Shown: positions 1 to 6,833 of the stretch, in pieces
Layout: each line of letters starts with the position of its first letter
Position numbering within the stretch: the first letter of the stretch is position 1
Assembly (NCBI GenBank): GCA_003447535.1
Contig: DLYY01000132.1
Location: forward strand, 1 to 13,832
DNA from: Bacteroidota bacterium
GTDB lineage: Bacteria > Bacteroidota > Bacteroidia > Chitinophagales > UBA8649
Direction: 5' to 3'
Length of the DNA: 13,832 bases
Made by a program: the position numbers and the translations under genes
Notes under the pieces: generated by a model
What the model saw: the letters and a program-made list of their open reading frames with translations, nothing else
Database searches by the model: none
Told to the model about the DNA's origin: nothing

Positions 1-1
1 A

Positions 2-268
2 CGAGTTGCCTACTATATGGCCAACAAGGATCAAGGCGAATGCTGCGAGTTGTGGCTCACCCATGGGGGGACCTTACGAATCATTATGTATTACTTGTGC
101 AATCGTTTTCAGGTGGAAACACCTCAAACAAGATTTGATAACACAGGAATAACTGAATACCGAATACAAAATGGTGCGCTATCCATTGAGCGCCTCAATG
201 ATTTACAACATCTTTGCAGAGAAAAATCTTCTCAACGGGTCTCTAGCGCGCTTCGTCGCGACCACTGA
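2..268 (+). CDS. Histidine phosphatase family protein, 3' part only
   Basis: The frame is open from the window edge, so the N-terminal half, including the first catalytic RHG-type histidine, lies outside. The visible 88 residues match the C-terminal end of the histidine phosphatase (phosphoglycerate mutase-like) superfamily. They contain a beta strand leading into LTHGG (second conserved active-site His, codon at 62-64), a helix TLRIIMYYL, then FDNTGITEYRI and the closing RLNDLQHL, which corresponds to the family's usual 'n-D-x-x-H-L' ending. Members act on small phosphorylated metabolites or phosphoproteins, and the substrate cannot be told from this half. There is no signal peptide information. 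The last 26 bases overlap the 3' end of ndk on the opposite strand, so the two genes are convergent and share coding DNA. The family call is fairly secure and the specific function is open. Confidence 0.8.
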   Translation, partial: RVAYYMANKDQGECCELWLTHGGTLRIIMYYLCNRFQVETPQTRFDNTGITEYRIQNGALSIERLNDLQHLCREKSSQRVSSALRRDH

Positions 269-662
269 AGAAGAAACTTCCTTCAATTACGGCATTGTCG
301 TCGGAGTCAGAGCCATGTACGGCATTTTCTCCAATGCTAGAACCGAATTGCGCACGAATACTTCCTTCTGCAGCTTCTGCAGGATTTGTAGCACCAATAA
401 ACGTTCTAAAAGCCTCTACCGCATTATCTTTTTCTAGGATGGCAGCGTAAATCGGCCCAGAGCTCATAAAGTCAGTTAACTCCCCGTAGAATGGACGTTC
501 GGCGTGAATTGCATAGAATTGCTCTGCATCAGCCTTGGTTAGACGGGTATATTTTAGAGCGACTACTTTAAAGCCCCCTTTAATGATTTGATCTAACATT
601 GCCCCTGCGTGTCCAGCGCGAACCGAGTCCGGCTTAAACATTGTAAATGTTCTATTTCCCAT
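243..662 (-). CDS. ndk: Nucleoside diphosphate kinase
   Basis: Ndk moves the gamma-phosphate from ATP to other nucleoside diphosphates through a phosphohistidine, keeping the NTP and dNTP pools balanced in the cytoplasm. The 139-residue product has the normal bacterial length. It opens with the family signature RTFTMFKPDSV (Lys10), continues with HAERPFYGEL near residues 53-61, and contains NAVHGSDS with the catalytic His116 in its usual place, followed by a C-terminal FFF segment. I chose the ATG at 660-662 because the family begins directly with this segment. An in-frame TTG at 690-692 would add ten residues with no family match. The gene is divergent from the DHH phosphoesterase across 113 bases and its last 26 bases overlap the convergent histidine phosphatase gene. 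A near-consensus -7 box lies at 690-697. Confidence 0.96.
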   Translation of the reverse strand: MGNRTFTMFKPDSVRAGHAGAMLDQIIKGGFKVVALKYTRLTKADAEQFYAIHAERPFYGELTDFMSSGPIYAAILEKDNAVEAFRTFIGATNPAEAAEGSIRAQFGSSIGENAVHGSDSDDNAVIEGSFFFSGRDEAR

Positions 663-689
663 AGTCTTGCGTTTATCGTTTAACACGTG

Positions 690-697
690 CAAAGTAA
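690..697 (-). promoter_or_regulatory. Possible -7 box for ndk
   Basis: On the minus strand this reads TTACTTTG, one mismatch from the Bacteroidota -7 consensus TAnnTTTG. It would start transcription near 684, about 20 bases before the ndk ATG. No clear -33 TTG partner was found, so this rests on one short motif. Confidence 0.3.
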
Positions 698-763
698 AGA
701 TGTTTCCATTGATTTATCAATAGTCTTTACAATAGACTGTTTTTTCACTTATTGATATATCGG

Positions 764-771
764 TAACTTTG
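764..771 (+). promoter_or_regulatory. Consensus -7 box directly before the DHH phosphoesterase gene
   Basis: TAACTTTG is an exact match to the Bacteroidota -7 consensus TAnnTTTG. It ends only four bases before the ATG at 776. Since transcription normally begins about 5-7 bases past this box, the predicted first base falls at or next to the start codon, suggesting a leaderless or nearly leaderless mRNA. No convincing -33 TTG is present; the region at the expected distance is a T run. Confidence 0.45.
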
Positions 772-775
772 TGCC

Positions 776-1789
776 ATGGGACATAATTACAGCGAGTTGT
801 TGCGATGGAAAGAAGCCCTCAAAAAGGCTCAATCCATCTTAATCACGGCACATACTTCTCCTGATGGTGACGCGATAGGTTCATCTCTTGGGCTCTGTCA
901 TGCTTTAGAGGCAATGGGTAAAGAATGTGCAGTAGTGCTTCCCAACCGAGGCGCAAAGTTCTTGGATTGGATGCCTGGCATAGATTCAATCACTTATTAT
1001 GAGGAGGATTCAACAGGTGTACAGGTGTTAATCGATGCATCGGATATGATCGTATGTCTTGATTTTAATGCCTTGCATCGCTTAGGTGATCTTTGTGCTG
1101 CTGTAGAAAATAGTCCTCAGCCCAAAGTGCTCATTGACCATCATTTAGGAGAGGTGTCTTGGCCAACAGTTAATCTTTGTCAAATTGGAGCAAGTTCAAC
1201 GTGTGAGCTTGTGTTTGATGTATTGCAACAGACTGCAGAGAAATCATCATGGCTTAGCCTAGAAGTAGGGCAGTGTTTGTACACTGGAATTATGACTGAT
1301 ACGGGAAGCTTTCGCTTTCACGGCACGTCTCCCTTAGTGCACAGAGTAGCCGCTGAACTACTTGAAGTTGGCGTAAAGCCGAACCAAGTGCATGAACAAG
1401 TTGGTGATAGTTTTACCGATGGCCAGCTCAAAATGTTTGCTCATGTGCTATTACACAATACAAGCTTTTTATGTGAAGGACAAGTGGCTTACAGTTTTGT
1501 GAGCGCAAAGGAGTATAAGGAGTTTGAAGTTACCTCATCAGATACGGAAGGACTAGTAAATCAGCCCATGCGGTTACAGAATGTTCGGGTCTCTATTTTC
1601 TTTAAAATTGCAGACGATCGAATTAAAATATCGTTTCGTTCTAAAGGGGAAATCGATATTCAGCACATTGCAGCGCAGTATTTTGATGGTGGTGGCCATC
1701 GTAATGCCGCAGGGGGAATAAGCTTTGAAACTTGGGAAAAAACCGAAGCAAAGCTGAAAACTATTTTTCAAGATTTTTCGTTTGATTAA
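776..1789 (+). CDS. nrnA: DHH family phosphoesterase (NrnA-type oligoribonuclease / pAp phosphatase)
   Basis: Proteins of this type remove nucleotides from short RNA oligonucleotides and often also dephosphorylate pAp, in the cytoplasm with Mn2+. The 337 residues hold the full DHH-DHHA1 layout. H26-x-x-x-D30-x-D32 lies in AHTSPDGDAIGSS, Asp96 in VCLDFNALHR, the namesake D121-H122-H123, and Asp175 in GIMTDTGSFRF. The C-terminal DHHA1 domain carries GGGHRNAAGG at 305-314, which grips the substrate. The length fits NrnA (about 310-340 residues) rather than the longer RecJ or membrane GdpP proteins. The ATG at 776 is the only plausible start and sits immediately after a -7 box. The next gene begins 57 bases later on the same strand. 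A cyclic-di-AMP or pApA phosphodiesterase role is possible, so the symbol is a best fit, not proven. Confidence 0.88.
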   Translation: MGHNYSELLRWKEALKKAQSILITAHTSPDGDAIGSSLGLCHALEAMGKECAVVLPNRGAKFLDWMPGIDSITYYEEDSTGVQVLIDASDMIVCLDFNALHRLGDLCAAVENSPQPKVLIDHHLGEVSWPTVNLCQIGASSTCELVFDVLQQTAEKSSWLSLEVGQCLYTGIMTDTGSFRFHGTSPLVHRVAAELLEVGVKPNQVHEQVGDSFTDGQLKMFAHVLLHNTSFLCEGQVAYSFVSAKEYKEFEVTSSDTEGLVNQPMRLQNVRVSIFFKIADDRIKISFRSKGEIDIQHIAAQYFDGGGHRNAAGGISFETWEKTEAKLKTIFQDFSFD

Positions 1790-1808
1790 AAGGTCGTCTT
1801 TCCTAGAC

Positions 1809-1816
1809 AAACTTTG
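1809..1816 (+). promoter_or_regulatory. Possible -7 box for the cyclophilin-FKBP lipoprotein gene
   Basis: AAACTTTG differs from TAnnTTTG at one base. It lies in the 57-base gap after the DHH phosphoesterase gene and would give a leader of about 25 bases before the ATG at 1847. It suggests the lipoprotein gene may have its own promoter in addition to read-through. Confidence 0.3.
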
Positions 1817-1846
1817 TATTTTCGCTCAACCTTAATTTTAATTACT

Positions 1847-2995
1847 ATGAATTTTCTTCAACAAACTGTTTTAATAGTCTCTATTGCTTTATCGGCGGTA
1901 GGTTGCGCTAACAAAGCAAGTGAGATGCCAGTTTCCAATAATTCCGATCAGGAAATTGCACAAAACAAATCTGAAGAAATCTCTCAGCTTAACTCCAATT
2001 CTATGTTTACTGAAAATGAATCAAATCATCCTATTGATGCTGTATTTACTACTGAGCGTGGTGTAATCCGAATCCGACTAACCTACGAACAAACGCCTAT
2101 GACGGTGGCCAACTTTGTGGCCCTTGCTGAGGGTGATATGGAGAATTCAGCTAAACCGGCAGGTACTCCGTATTACGATGGGTTAAACTTCCACCGAGTA
2201 ATCTCTGTGGCCAATGGTGATGGTCAAGATTTTATGATTCAAGGAGGATGTCCCCTAGGCACTGGAATGGGTGATCCTGGATACAAGTTTCCTGATGAGT
2301 TTGTTGCTAATCTCAAGCACACGGATCCTGGTATTTTATCGATGGCTAATTCTGGCCCGAATACAAACGGCAGCCAATTCTTTATCACAGTAGCCCCAAC
2401 TCCATGGCTTGATGGCAAGCATACAGTATTCGGTAAGGTCGTCGAGGGAATGGATATCGCGATGGAAACGAAACAAGGCGAAGTTATTCAGTCGGTAGTT
2501 ATTGAGCGCTCAGGTAAACCAGCTAAAGCATTTGATGCACCAAGCGTTTACACAGCTGAGGCTGCGCTCAAAGTTTCAGAGGCTGAAAATGCACTTAAAG
2601 CTCAGATGGAGAGTGTTGAGGCTTCTTTCGCAGAGGCAATGTCACGTTATCCGAAGGCAAAAATCACTTCAAGTGGATTGGGGTATGTAATTACTGCAGA
2701 AGGTTCTGGTGCACAAGCTACACCAGGTCAAACGGTATCTGTCCATTATGCGGGGTATCTAACTAATGGTACTAAGTTTGATGCAAGCTATGATCGAGGT
2801 CAGCCTATCGACTTTCCATTAGGTGCTGGTCGCGTGATTCCTGGTTGGGATGAAGGTATTGCCTTGTTAAGTCCTGGTGGCAAGGCAACGTTAATTATAC
2901 CGCACACTCTAGCTTATGGGCCAAATGGTGCAGGTGGCGTAATCCCCCCCTATGCTACGTTAATTTTTGACGTAGAACTTGTATCTGTCAAATAG
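1847..2995 (+). CDS. Cyclophilin-FKBP fusion peptidyl-prolyl isomerase lipoprotein
   Basis: The 382-residue product joins two unrelated prolyl isomerase folds and should assist folding of exported proteins. It begins with a lipoprotein signal peptide ending AVGC (Cys20), then a low-complexity spacer to about residue 61. The cyclophilin domain (about 62-222) keeps FHR with catalytic Arg117, FMIQGG, the MANSGPNTNGSQFFIT block at 166-181, and WLDGKHTVFG with the ligand-pocket Trp187. A helical, Ala/Glu-rich linker (236-270) leads to an FKBP domain (276-382) with the active-site set Tyr301, Phe311-Asp312, Val330-Ile331, Trp334 and Tyr357. Both catalytic centres look intact. I chose the ATG at 1847 because the lipobox follows directly; an in-frame TTG at 1814 only adds residues ahead of the signal. 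Its place after ndk and a DHH gene recalls gldI, an inference from remembered synteny. Confidence 0.92.
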   Translation: MNFLQQTVLIVSIALSAVGCANKASEMPVSNNSDQEIAQNKSEEISQLNSNSMFTENESNHPIDAVFTTERGVIRIRLTYEQTPMTVANFVALAEGDMENSAKPAGTPYYDGLNFHRVISVANGDGQDFMIQGGCPLGTGMGDPGYKFPDEFVANLKHTDPGILSMANSGPNTNGSQFFITVAPTPWLDGKHTVFGKVVEGMDIAMETKQGEVIQSVVIERSGKPAKAFDAPSVYTAEAALKVSEAENALKAQMESVEASFAEAMSRYPKAKITSSGLGYVITAEGSGAQATPGQTVSVHYAGYLTNGTKFDASYDRGQPIDFPLGAGRVIPGWDEGIALLSPGGKATLIIPHTLAYGPNGAGGVIPPYATLIFDVELVSVK

Positions 2996-2996
2996 A

Positions 2997-3039
2997 AAAG
3001 CAGAGTATTATTGGCTTGAAGTTTTTTCGAATCTGCTTT
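2997..3039. terminator. Weak hairpin between convergent genes
   Basis: AAAGCAGA (2997-3004) and TCTGCTTT (3032-3039) form a perfect 8-bp inverted repeat around a 27-base loop containing a six-T run. It lies just after the PPIase stop, and its right arm contains part of the stop codon of the M15 gene on the other strand. A bidirectional terminator is possible, but the long loop and low G+C make it weak. Confidence 0.3.
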
Positions 3040-4384
3040 AAGGAGCGGGTTGCGCAGAGATGCCGTTGACATAGTTTTCTATAGCTCCAACTGAAGAGGC
3101 AAAGCCTGATCCTATAAACCCATTAATATTTGAGTAGGATACTTGAACATTGTATTGTTCAAGCATTGGTCCACTTACTGGATAATACGACCAGTGCCAT
3201 TTCTCTTCTTCATACCCTCTACTCCGTCCAGCGGTGTAGGGTTGGAAAAAGCCATAATCTGCTGCATGTTGAGTAAGCCATTCATAGATTCTAAGGCCTT
3301 CATCTTTTTCAAAGGCACTGTTGTCTAGAGAATGGATATCAATTTCCGTACCCCAATGGTGTCGGCTAGTACCTGGCATGGAGCTATATTCCAAGATGGC
3401 TCGACATCGCTGTGGTCCTGAATCAAATTCTAAAAAATCTTCTCTCTGCCACTTGTTTTCCCAGATAGCACGTTGCTTGCTAAAGTTTCGAGCACAGGAT
3501 AATGCTTTAATATTTATATCATTACTAGCGGCATCATCCGCCATAAGAATGAAAGCTTGTGCCGCCTCTTTATGGAGGTAATGATTTCTTCCATCCGTAT
3601 ACTTTTTGTCGAGTAATTGGAAACTTTCATGGGTATGGTAATTTATTTGTCCTACAAGTTCATCTAGAGTGAATGTTGTAGTAACAGCAGAAAGATCAAT
3701 CGTAACCATATTGGCAACTTCCGAAATAGAGTCATCGGTTATCACAGAATCAACTAGTAGGCTGTCGTCCTCTGCTGGTGCTTCCTCATACTGTGGCTCA
3801 AACATAGAGGCAGGGTTCCACATGAAGTCGCTGTTGACATACTGGATGACTGCATCTTGTCTACTTTTATCTTTTTCGAGAAACTTATAGAAAGTGTAGG
3901 CCGAGCGATTTCGATTTCTTCCTAGATAATCGATTGCGTCATTTAGCACTTGCGAAAAATCAACTTGTTCGGAATACGAAAACAGGTTTGGTGAAAGCCC
4001 ATTTTCTAGCATGTTTGCATTGACTTCGCGGTTAAGTTTAAATGTTTCTTGAAACTCGCTATTAAATGCATTATTAAAATCTGTGGGAGGACACCCGTTG
4101 CAAACCGATTTGACATTTCCCCATCGTACTTGTGCTTCTTCATTGACGGTGGATAAAGAGACTTCATTCATGCCAATCATAATCGAAGTGAGCAGTTGAT
4201 CAAGCGCTTCTTGATTAACGGTATATCCAATAATTTTTCCTTGATCTACAGGCTCCCCATCAGCCAAAGCCACGGCTTGGCTTTCCTGTTTTTCATCTGT
4301 CTTTTCACCTGTGCAAGCAAGGAGAAAACTGGAGAGCAAGAGAATTGCTGTAATTATTGAAAACTTAGAACACTTCATTGACAT
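3038..4384 (-). CDS. Lipoprotein with M15 (VanY-like) D-alanyl-D-alanine carboxypeptidase domain
   Basis: M15 zinc peptidases cut D-Ala from peptidoglycan stem peptides or cleave other wall peptides. The 448-residue product starts with a lipoprotein signal ending LLAC (Cys24), so it is probably anchored in the periplasm or outer membrane. The peptidase domain spans about residues 245-405. The zinc motif S340-x-H342-x-x-G-x-x-x-D349 (SRHHWGTEID) and E394-x-x-H397 (EKWHW) supply the expected ligands His342, Asp349 and His397 and catalytic Glu394. The CARNFSKQ stretch near 297-304 matches the substrate-side arginine region. Residues 25-240 are not a domain I recognise; they contain a CNGC pair (Cys95, Cys98) and an acidic stretch at 197-222. 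Starts at 4384 or 4378 (third codon) are both possible. The gene is convergent with the PPIase and divergent from yebC. Confidence 0.88.
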   Translation of the reverse strand: MSMKCSKFSIITAILLLSSFLLACTGEKTDEKQESQAVALADGEPVDQGKIIGYTVNQEALDQLLTSIMIGMNEVSLSTVNEEAQVRWGNVKSVCNGCPPTDFNNAFNSEFQETFKLNREVNANMLENGLSPNLFSYSEQVDFSQVLNDAIDYLGRNRNRSAYTFYKFLEKDKSRQDAVIQYVNSDFMWNPASMFEPQYEEAPAEDDSLLVDSVITDDSISEVANMVTIDLSAVTTTFTLDELVGQINYHTHESFQLLDKKYTDGRNHYLHKEAAQAFILMADDAASNDINIKALSCARNFSKQRAIWENKWQREDFLEFDSGPQRCRAILEYSSMPGTSRHHWGTEIDIHSLDNSAFEKDEGLRIYEWLTQHAADYGFFQPYTAGRSRGYEEEKWHWSYYPVSGPMLEQYNVQVSYSNINGFIGSGFASSVGAIENYVNGISAQPAP

Positions 4385-4483
4385 ATTTTTTCTAAAAATA
4401 ACAGATTCCTAATGGAGACGGCTCATTGATACAGTAAATCCCTTTTATATTGACTTTTGGAGGTAGATTGGATGGGTGGAGTG

Positions 4484-4508
4484 GGTGGGGAGGCCCACCT
4501 CTTTTTTT
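4484..4508 (+). terminator. Intrinsic terminator-like hairpin with no gene upstream on its strand
   Basis: GGTGGG (4484-4489), a GAGG loop and CCCACC (4494-4499) form a perfect 6-bp G+C-rich stem, followed by TC and seven Ts (4502-4508). This is a classical rho-independent layout on the plus strand. The nearest upstream plus-strand gene ends at 2995, and yebC starts 95 bases downstream. It could end a short RNA, stop antisense transcription out of the M15 gene, or attenuate a yebC transcript begun further upstream. Confidence 0.55.
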
Positions 4509-4552
4509 GATGTCGGCATGGTCAAACACGACCTATTCCTTTTCTTCATTTA

Positions 4553-4560
4553 TACAATTG
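4553..4560 (+). promoter_or_regulatory. Possible -7 box for yebC
   Basis: TACAATTG differs from TAnnTTTG at one base and lies downstream of the hairpin at 4484-4508. It would give a leader of about 37 bases before the yebC ATG. No -33 element was identified, so support is weak. Confidence 0.25.
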
Positions 4561-4602
4561 ATAATTCTCCAGGCCTTAGTAAATTAGATTAAAAGCAATA
4601 TT

Positions 4603-5325
4603 ATGGGACGCGCATTTGAATATCGTAAACAGGCCAAGTTTGCTCGCTGGGATCGAATGGCTAAGCAATTCACCAAGGCTGGGCGGCACATTGCACTCGC
4701 GGTAAAGCAAGGCGGCCCTGATCCTGATACTAACGCTGCGCTACGTCGAGCTATACAAAATGCTAAGTCTGTACAAATGCCTAAGGATCGTATTGAGGCG
4801 GCGATTAAGAAAGCTTCTGGAAAGGATGCTATGGATCTTAAGGAGATGGTCTATGAGGGTATGGCGCCTCATGGAATCGCAGTGGTCATAGAAACAGCAA
4901 CGGATAATTCTACGCGCACCGTAGCTAACGTTCGTGCAGCATTTAATAAAAAGGGTGGTTCGCTAGGAACACAGAACATGCATGACTTTCTCTTTGATCG
5001 GCGTGGAGTGTTCTACATTAAGACGAATAAAATCGAAGATATTGAAGAGTTTGAGCTCGAATATATCGATGCAGGCCTTCTTCGCATAGAAGAGACCGAG
5101 ATTGAAGAAAAAGCGATGTATGAAATTTATGTCGAATTTCCAGACTTTGGAAAAATGGCTGATGCTCTAGAGCAGAGAGGCATAGAGGTGGAAAAAAGTG
5201 AGCTTACACGAATTCCTAATCATACGAAGACTCTTGATGAGTCCGCAATGGATGAAGTATTGGAGTTGATTGATCGTCTAGAGCAAGATGATGACGTAAC
5301 GATGGTTTACCATAACCTAGACTAA
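4603..5325 (+). CDS. yebC: YebC/PmpR family translation/transcription regulator
   Basis: YebC-type proteins (TACO1 in mitochondria) were long listed as transcription regulators. Recent work links them to the ribosome and to translation through proline-rich stretches. The 240-residue product is full length for the family. It opens MGRAFEYRKQAKFARW, a Bacteroidota form of the usual start. The conserved helical block follows: AKQFTKAGRHI, GGPDPDTNAALRRAI, and MPKDRIEAAIKKASG (about 59-73). Next come YEGMAPHGIAVVIE and the TDNSTRTVANVRAAF-KKGGSLG region (about 102-127). The C-terminal third is rich in Glu, as normal. The ATG at 4603 is the natural start. The gene converges on the AAA+ ATPase gene with only two bases between stop codons, so there is no room for a separate terminator. 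Which regulon or peptide motifs it serves here cannot be read from the sequence. Confidence 0.94.
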   Translation: MGRAFEYRKQAKFARWDRMAKQFTKAGRHIALAVKQGGPDPDTNAALRRAIQNAKSVQMPKDRIEAAIKKASGKDAMDLKEMVYEGMAPHGIAVVIETATDNSTRTVANVRAAFNKKGGSLGTQNMHDFLFDRRGVFYIKTNKIEDIEEFELEYIDAGLLRIEETEIEEKAMYEIYVEFPDFGKMADALEQRGIEVEKSELTRIPNHTKTLDESAMDEVLELIDRLEQDDDVTMVYHNLD

Positions 5326-5327
5326 GA

Positions 5328-6821
5328 TTACTCATCCTCATAATCCTCGAAACCTTCAAGAGGATTTTGGTTTAACATGTCTTGTAGTAAGTCTCCAAAT
5401 ACATGGCCCTCGGTCATGAAATCTTTGCTGATTAAAGAGTGTTCTGCCATGCCATGAAGGACAAACTCAAGCCAAAATGTAGGTGCTTTATCATATTCTT
5501 CCGCAGTTGAAGCAATTTCAAGCAAGCCATCAAGTTCAATAAGTGCACCTTGTAAATCCTTATCGCTTATGTTTCTTGGTAATTCAATTTCCTTTCCATC
5601 ACTGAAAAATTGCACAACTTCATTGAACTGTTTGTGATAGTTTTTGCCATCGGCAGACGTCTTGTTCGGGAGATCAAAGTGTTCCATAAACTCCAATCGT
5701 ATCGCTTCAGAAACGAGCTTGAGCGCAATAGCCTGCGCCCCTTCTTGTTCCCCTTCATAAACTAATTCTACCTTGCCAAGCATAGCGGGAAGTGCAGTGT
5801 AAACATCTTGAATCCGGCACGCGGTGTGGCTTGATTTATATTGAAGGGCCCTTCGCTCTGCTGCTGCAATCGTCAGCTCGCGCAAGGCAATTGTTAAACG
5901 CGCTGATACGCCTGACTTTTCATCGATAAACTCACTATCCCTTGCTACAAAGGCAATGCGTTCTATCAAGTTCTTCATAGCATCAGGCATATATACCTGC
6001 TTTGTTTGCTCTTCACTTAGTCGAACTTCCTGATCGGTAATGGCTCGGCCAATGGCGATGGACTTGGGGTAATGGGTTACGATTTGACTCCCAATGCGGT
6101 CTTTGAGTGGAGTTACAATCGATCCTCGATTGGTGTAGTCTTCAGGGTTAGCTGTAAAGACAAAAAGTATGTCTAAAGGTAACCTTAAGTTAAATCCTCG
6201 AATTTGTATATCCTCTTCTTGCAGAATATTAAACAGGCCTACCTGGATTCTAGGCTGTAGATCTGGCAATTCATTGATGACGAAGATTCCTCGATGTGCC
6301 CTTGGAATAAGGCCAAAGTGAATAGCCCGTGGGTCATCAAAGGATATGCCGAGGTTCGATGCTTTAATTGGGTCTAAATCGCCAATCAAATCAGCAATGG
6401 AAACATCCGGTGTGGCAAGCTTTTCCCCATATCGTTCATCCCGTCCCTGCCATACTATGGGTAAGTCATCTCCAAGTTTTTCCACCCTGTCGATATTTTT
6501 CTGAGTTATTGGATTAAAGGGATCCTCTCTCAAAGAACTTCCTTCGATAACAGGAATTTTTTCGTCCATCAGTTGTGTAATCGATCGAGCAATACGAGTT
6601 TTGGCCTGTCCACGAAGGCCTAAAAAGAGAATGTTATGTTTGGCAAGTAAGGCTGATTCTAACTGAGGGATAACAGAATCCTCATAGCCAAGGATGCCTG
6701 GTAATGATTCACCTTGGCGAATCCACGACATCAGGTTTTTACGGATTTCATCTTTCACAGATTGTGTGGTGTATCCTGAAGCTTTCAGTTGACCTAAGGT
6801 CTTTATTGAGGTGTAATCCAT
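5328..6821 (-). CDS. MoxR/BchI-like AAA+ ATPase, partner of the VWA protein
   Basis: This 497-residue cytoplasmic ATPase belongs to the MoxR / magnesium-chelatase-I-like branch of AAA+ proteins, which work with VWA proteins as chaperones that load metals or mature complexes. Walker A is GLRGQAKT (68-75, Lys74-Thr75). The Walker B strand reads GIFVINELPDL (178-188), with Asn183 where most AAA+ proteins have Asp; Glu184 is kept. Sensor 1 is FTANPEDY (Asn225), the arginine finger is probably Arg242 in LKDRIGS, and SARLTIALRE (306-315) fits sensor 2. Residues from about 375 form an acidic C-terminal extension ending EDYEDE. It lies 12 bases after the VWA gene in the same orientation, so the two are an operon. 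Databases often name this family 'magnesium chelatase', but nothing here suggests chlorophyll synthesis. Its client is unknown. Confidence 0.87.
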   Translation of the reverse strand: MDYTSIKTLGQLKASGYTTQSVKDEIRKNLMSWIRQGESLPGILGYEDSVIPQLESALLAKHNILFLGLRGQAKTRIARSITQLMDEKIPVIEGSSLREDPFNPITQKNIDRVEKLGDDLPIVWQGRDERYGEKLATPDVSIADLIGDLDPIKASNLGISFDDPRAIHFGLIPRAHRGIFVINELPDLQPRIQVGLFNILQEEDIQIRGFNLRLPLDILFVFTANPEDYTNRGSIVTPLKDRIGSQIVTHYPKSIAIGRAITDQEVRLSEEQTKQVYMPDAMKNLIERIAFVARDSEFIDEKSGVSARLTIALRELTIAAAERRALQYKSSHTACRIQDVYTALPAMLGKVELVYEGEQEGAQAIALKLVSEAIRLEFMEHFDLPNKTSADGKNYHKQFNEVVQFFSDGKEIELPRNISDKDLQGALIELDGLLEIASTAEEYDKAPTFWLEFVLHGMAEHSLISKDFMTEGHVFGDLLQDMLNQNPLEGFEDYEDE

Positions 6822-6833
6822 AGCGTTGTATTG

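Noticed and set aside
663..692. N-terminal extension of ndk from a TTG at 690-692
   Set aside because: The ten added residues have no Ndk match, and the family starts at the ATG at 662.
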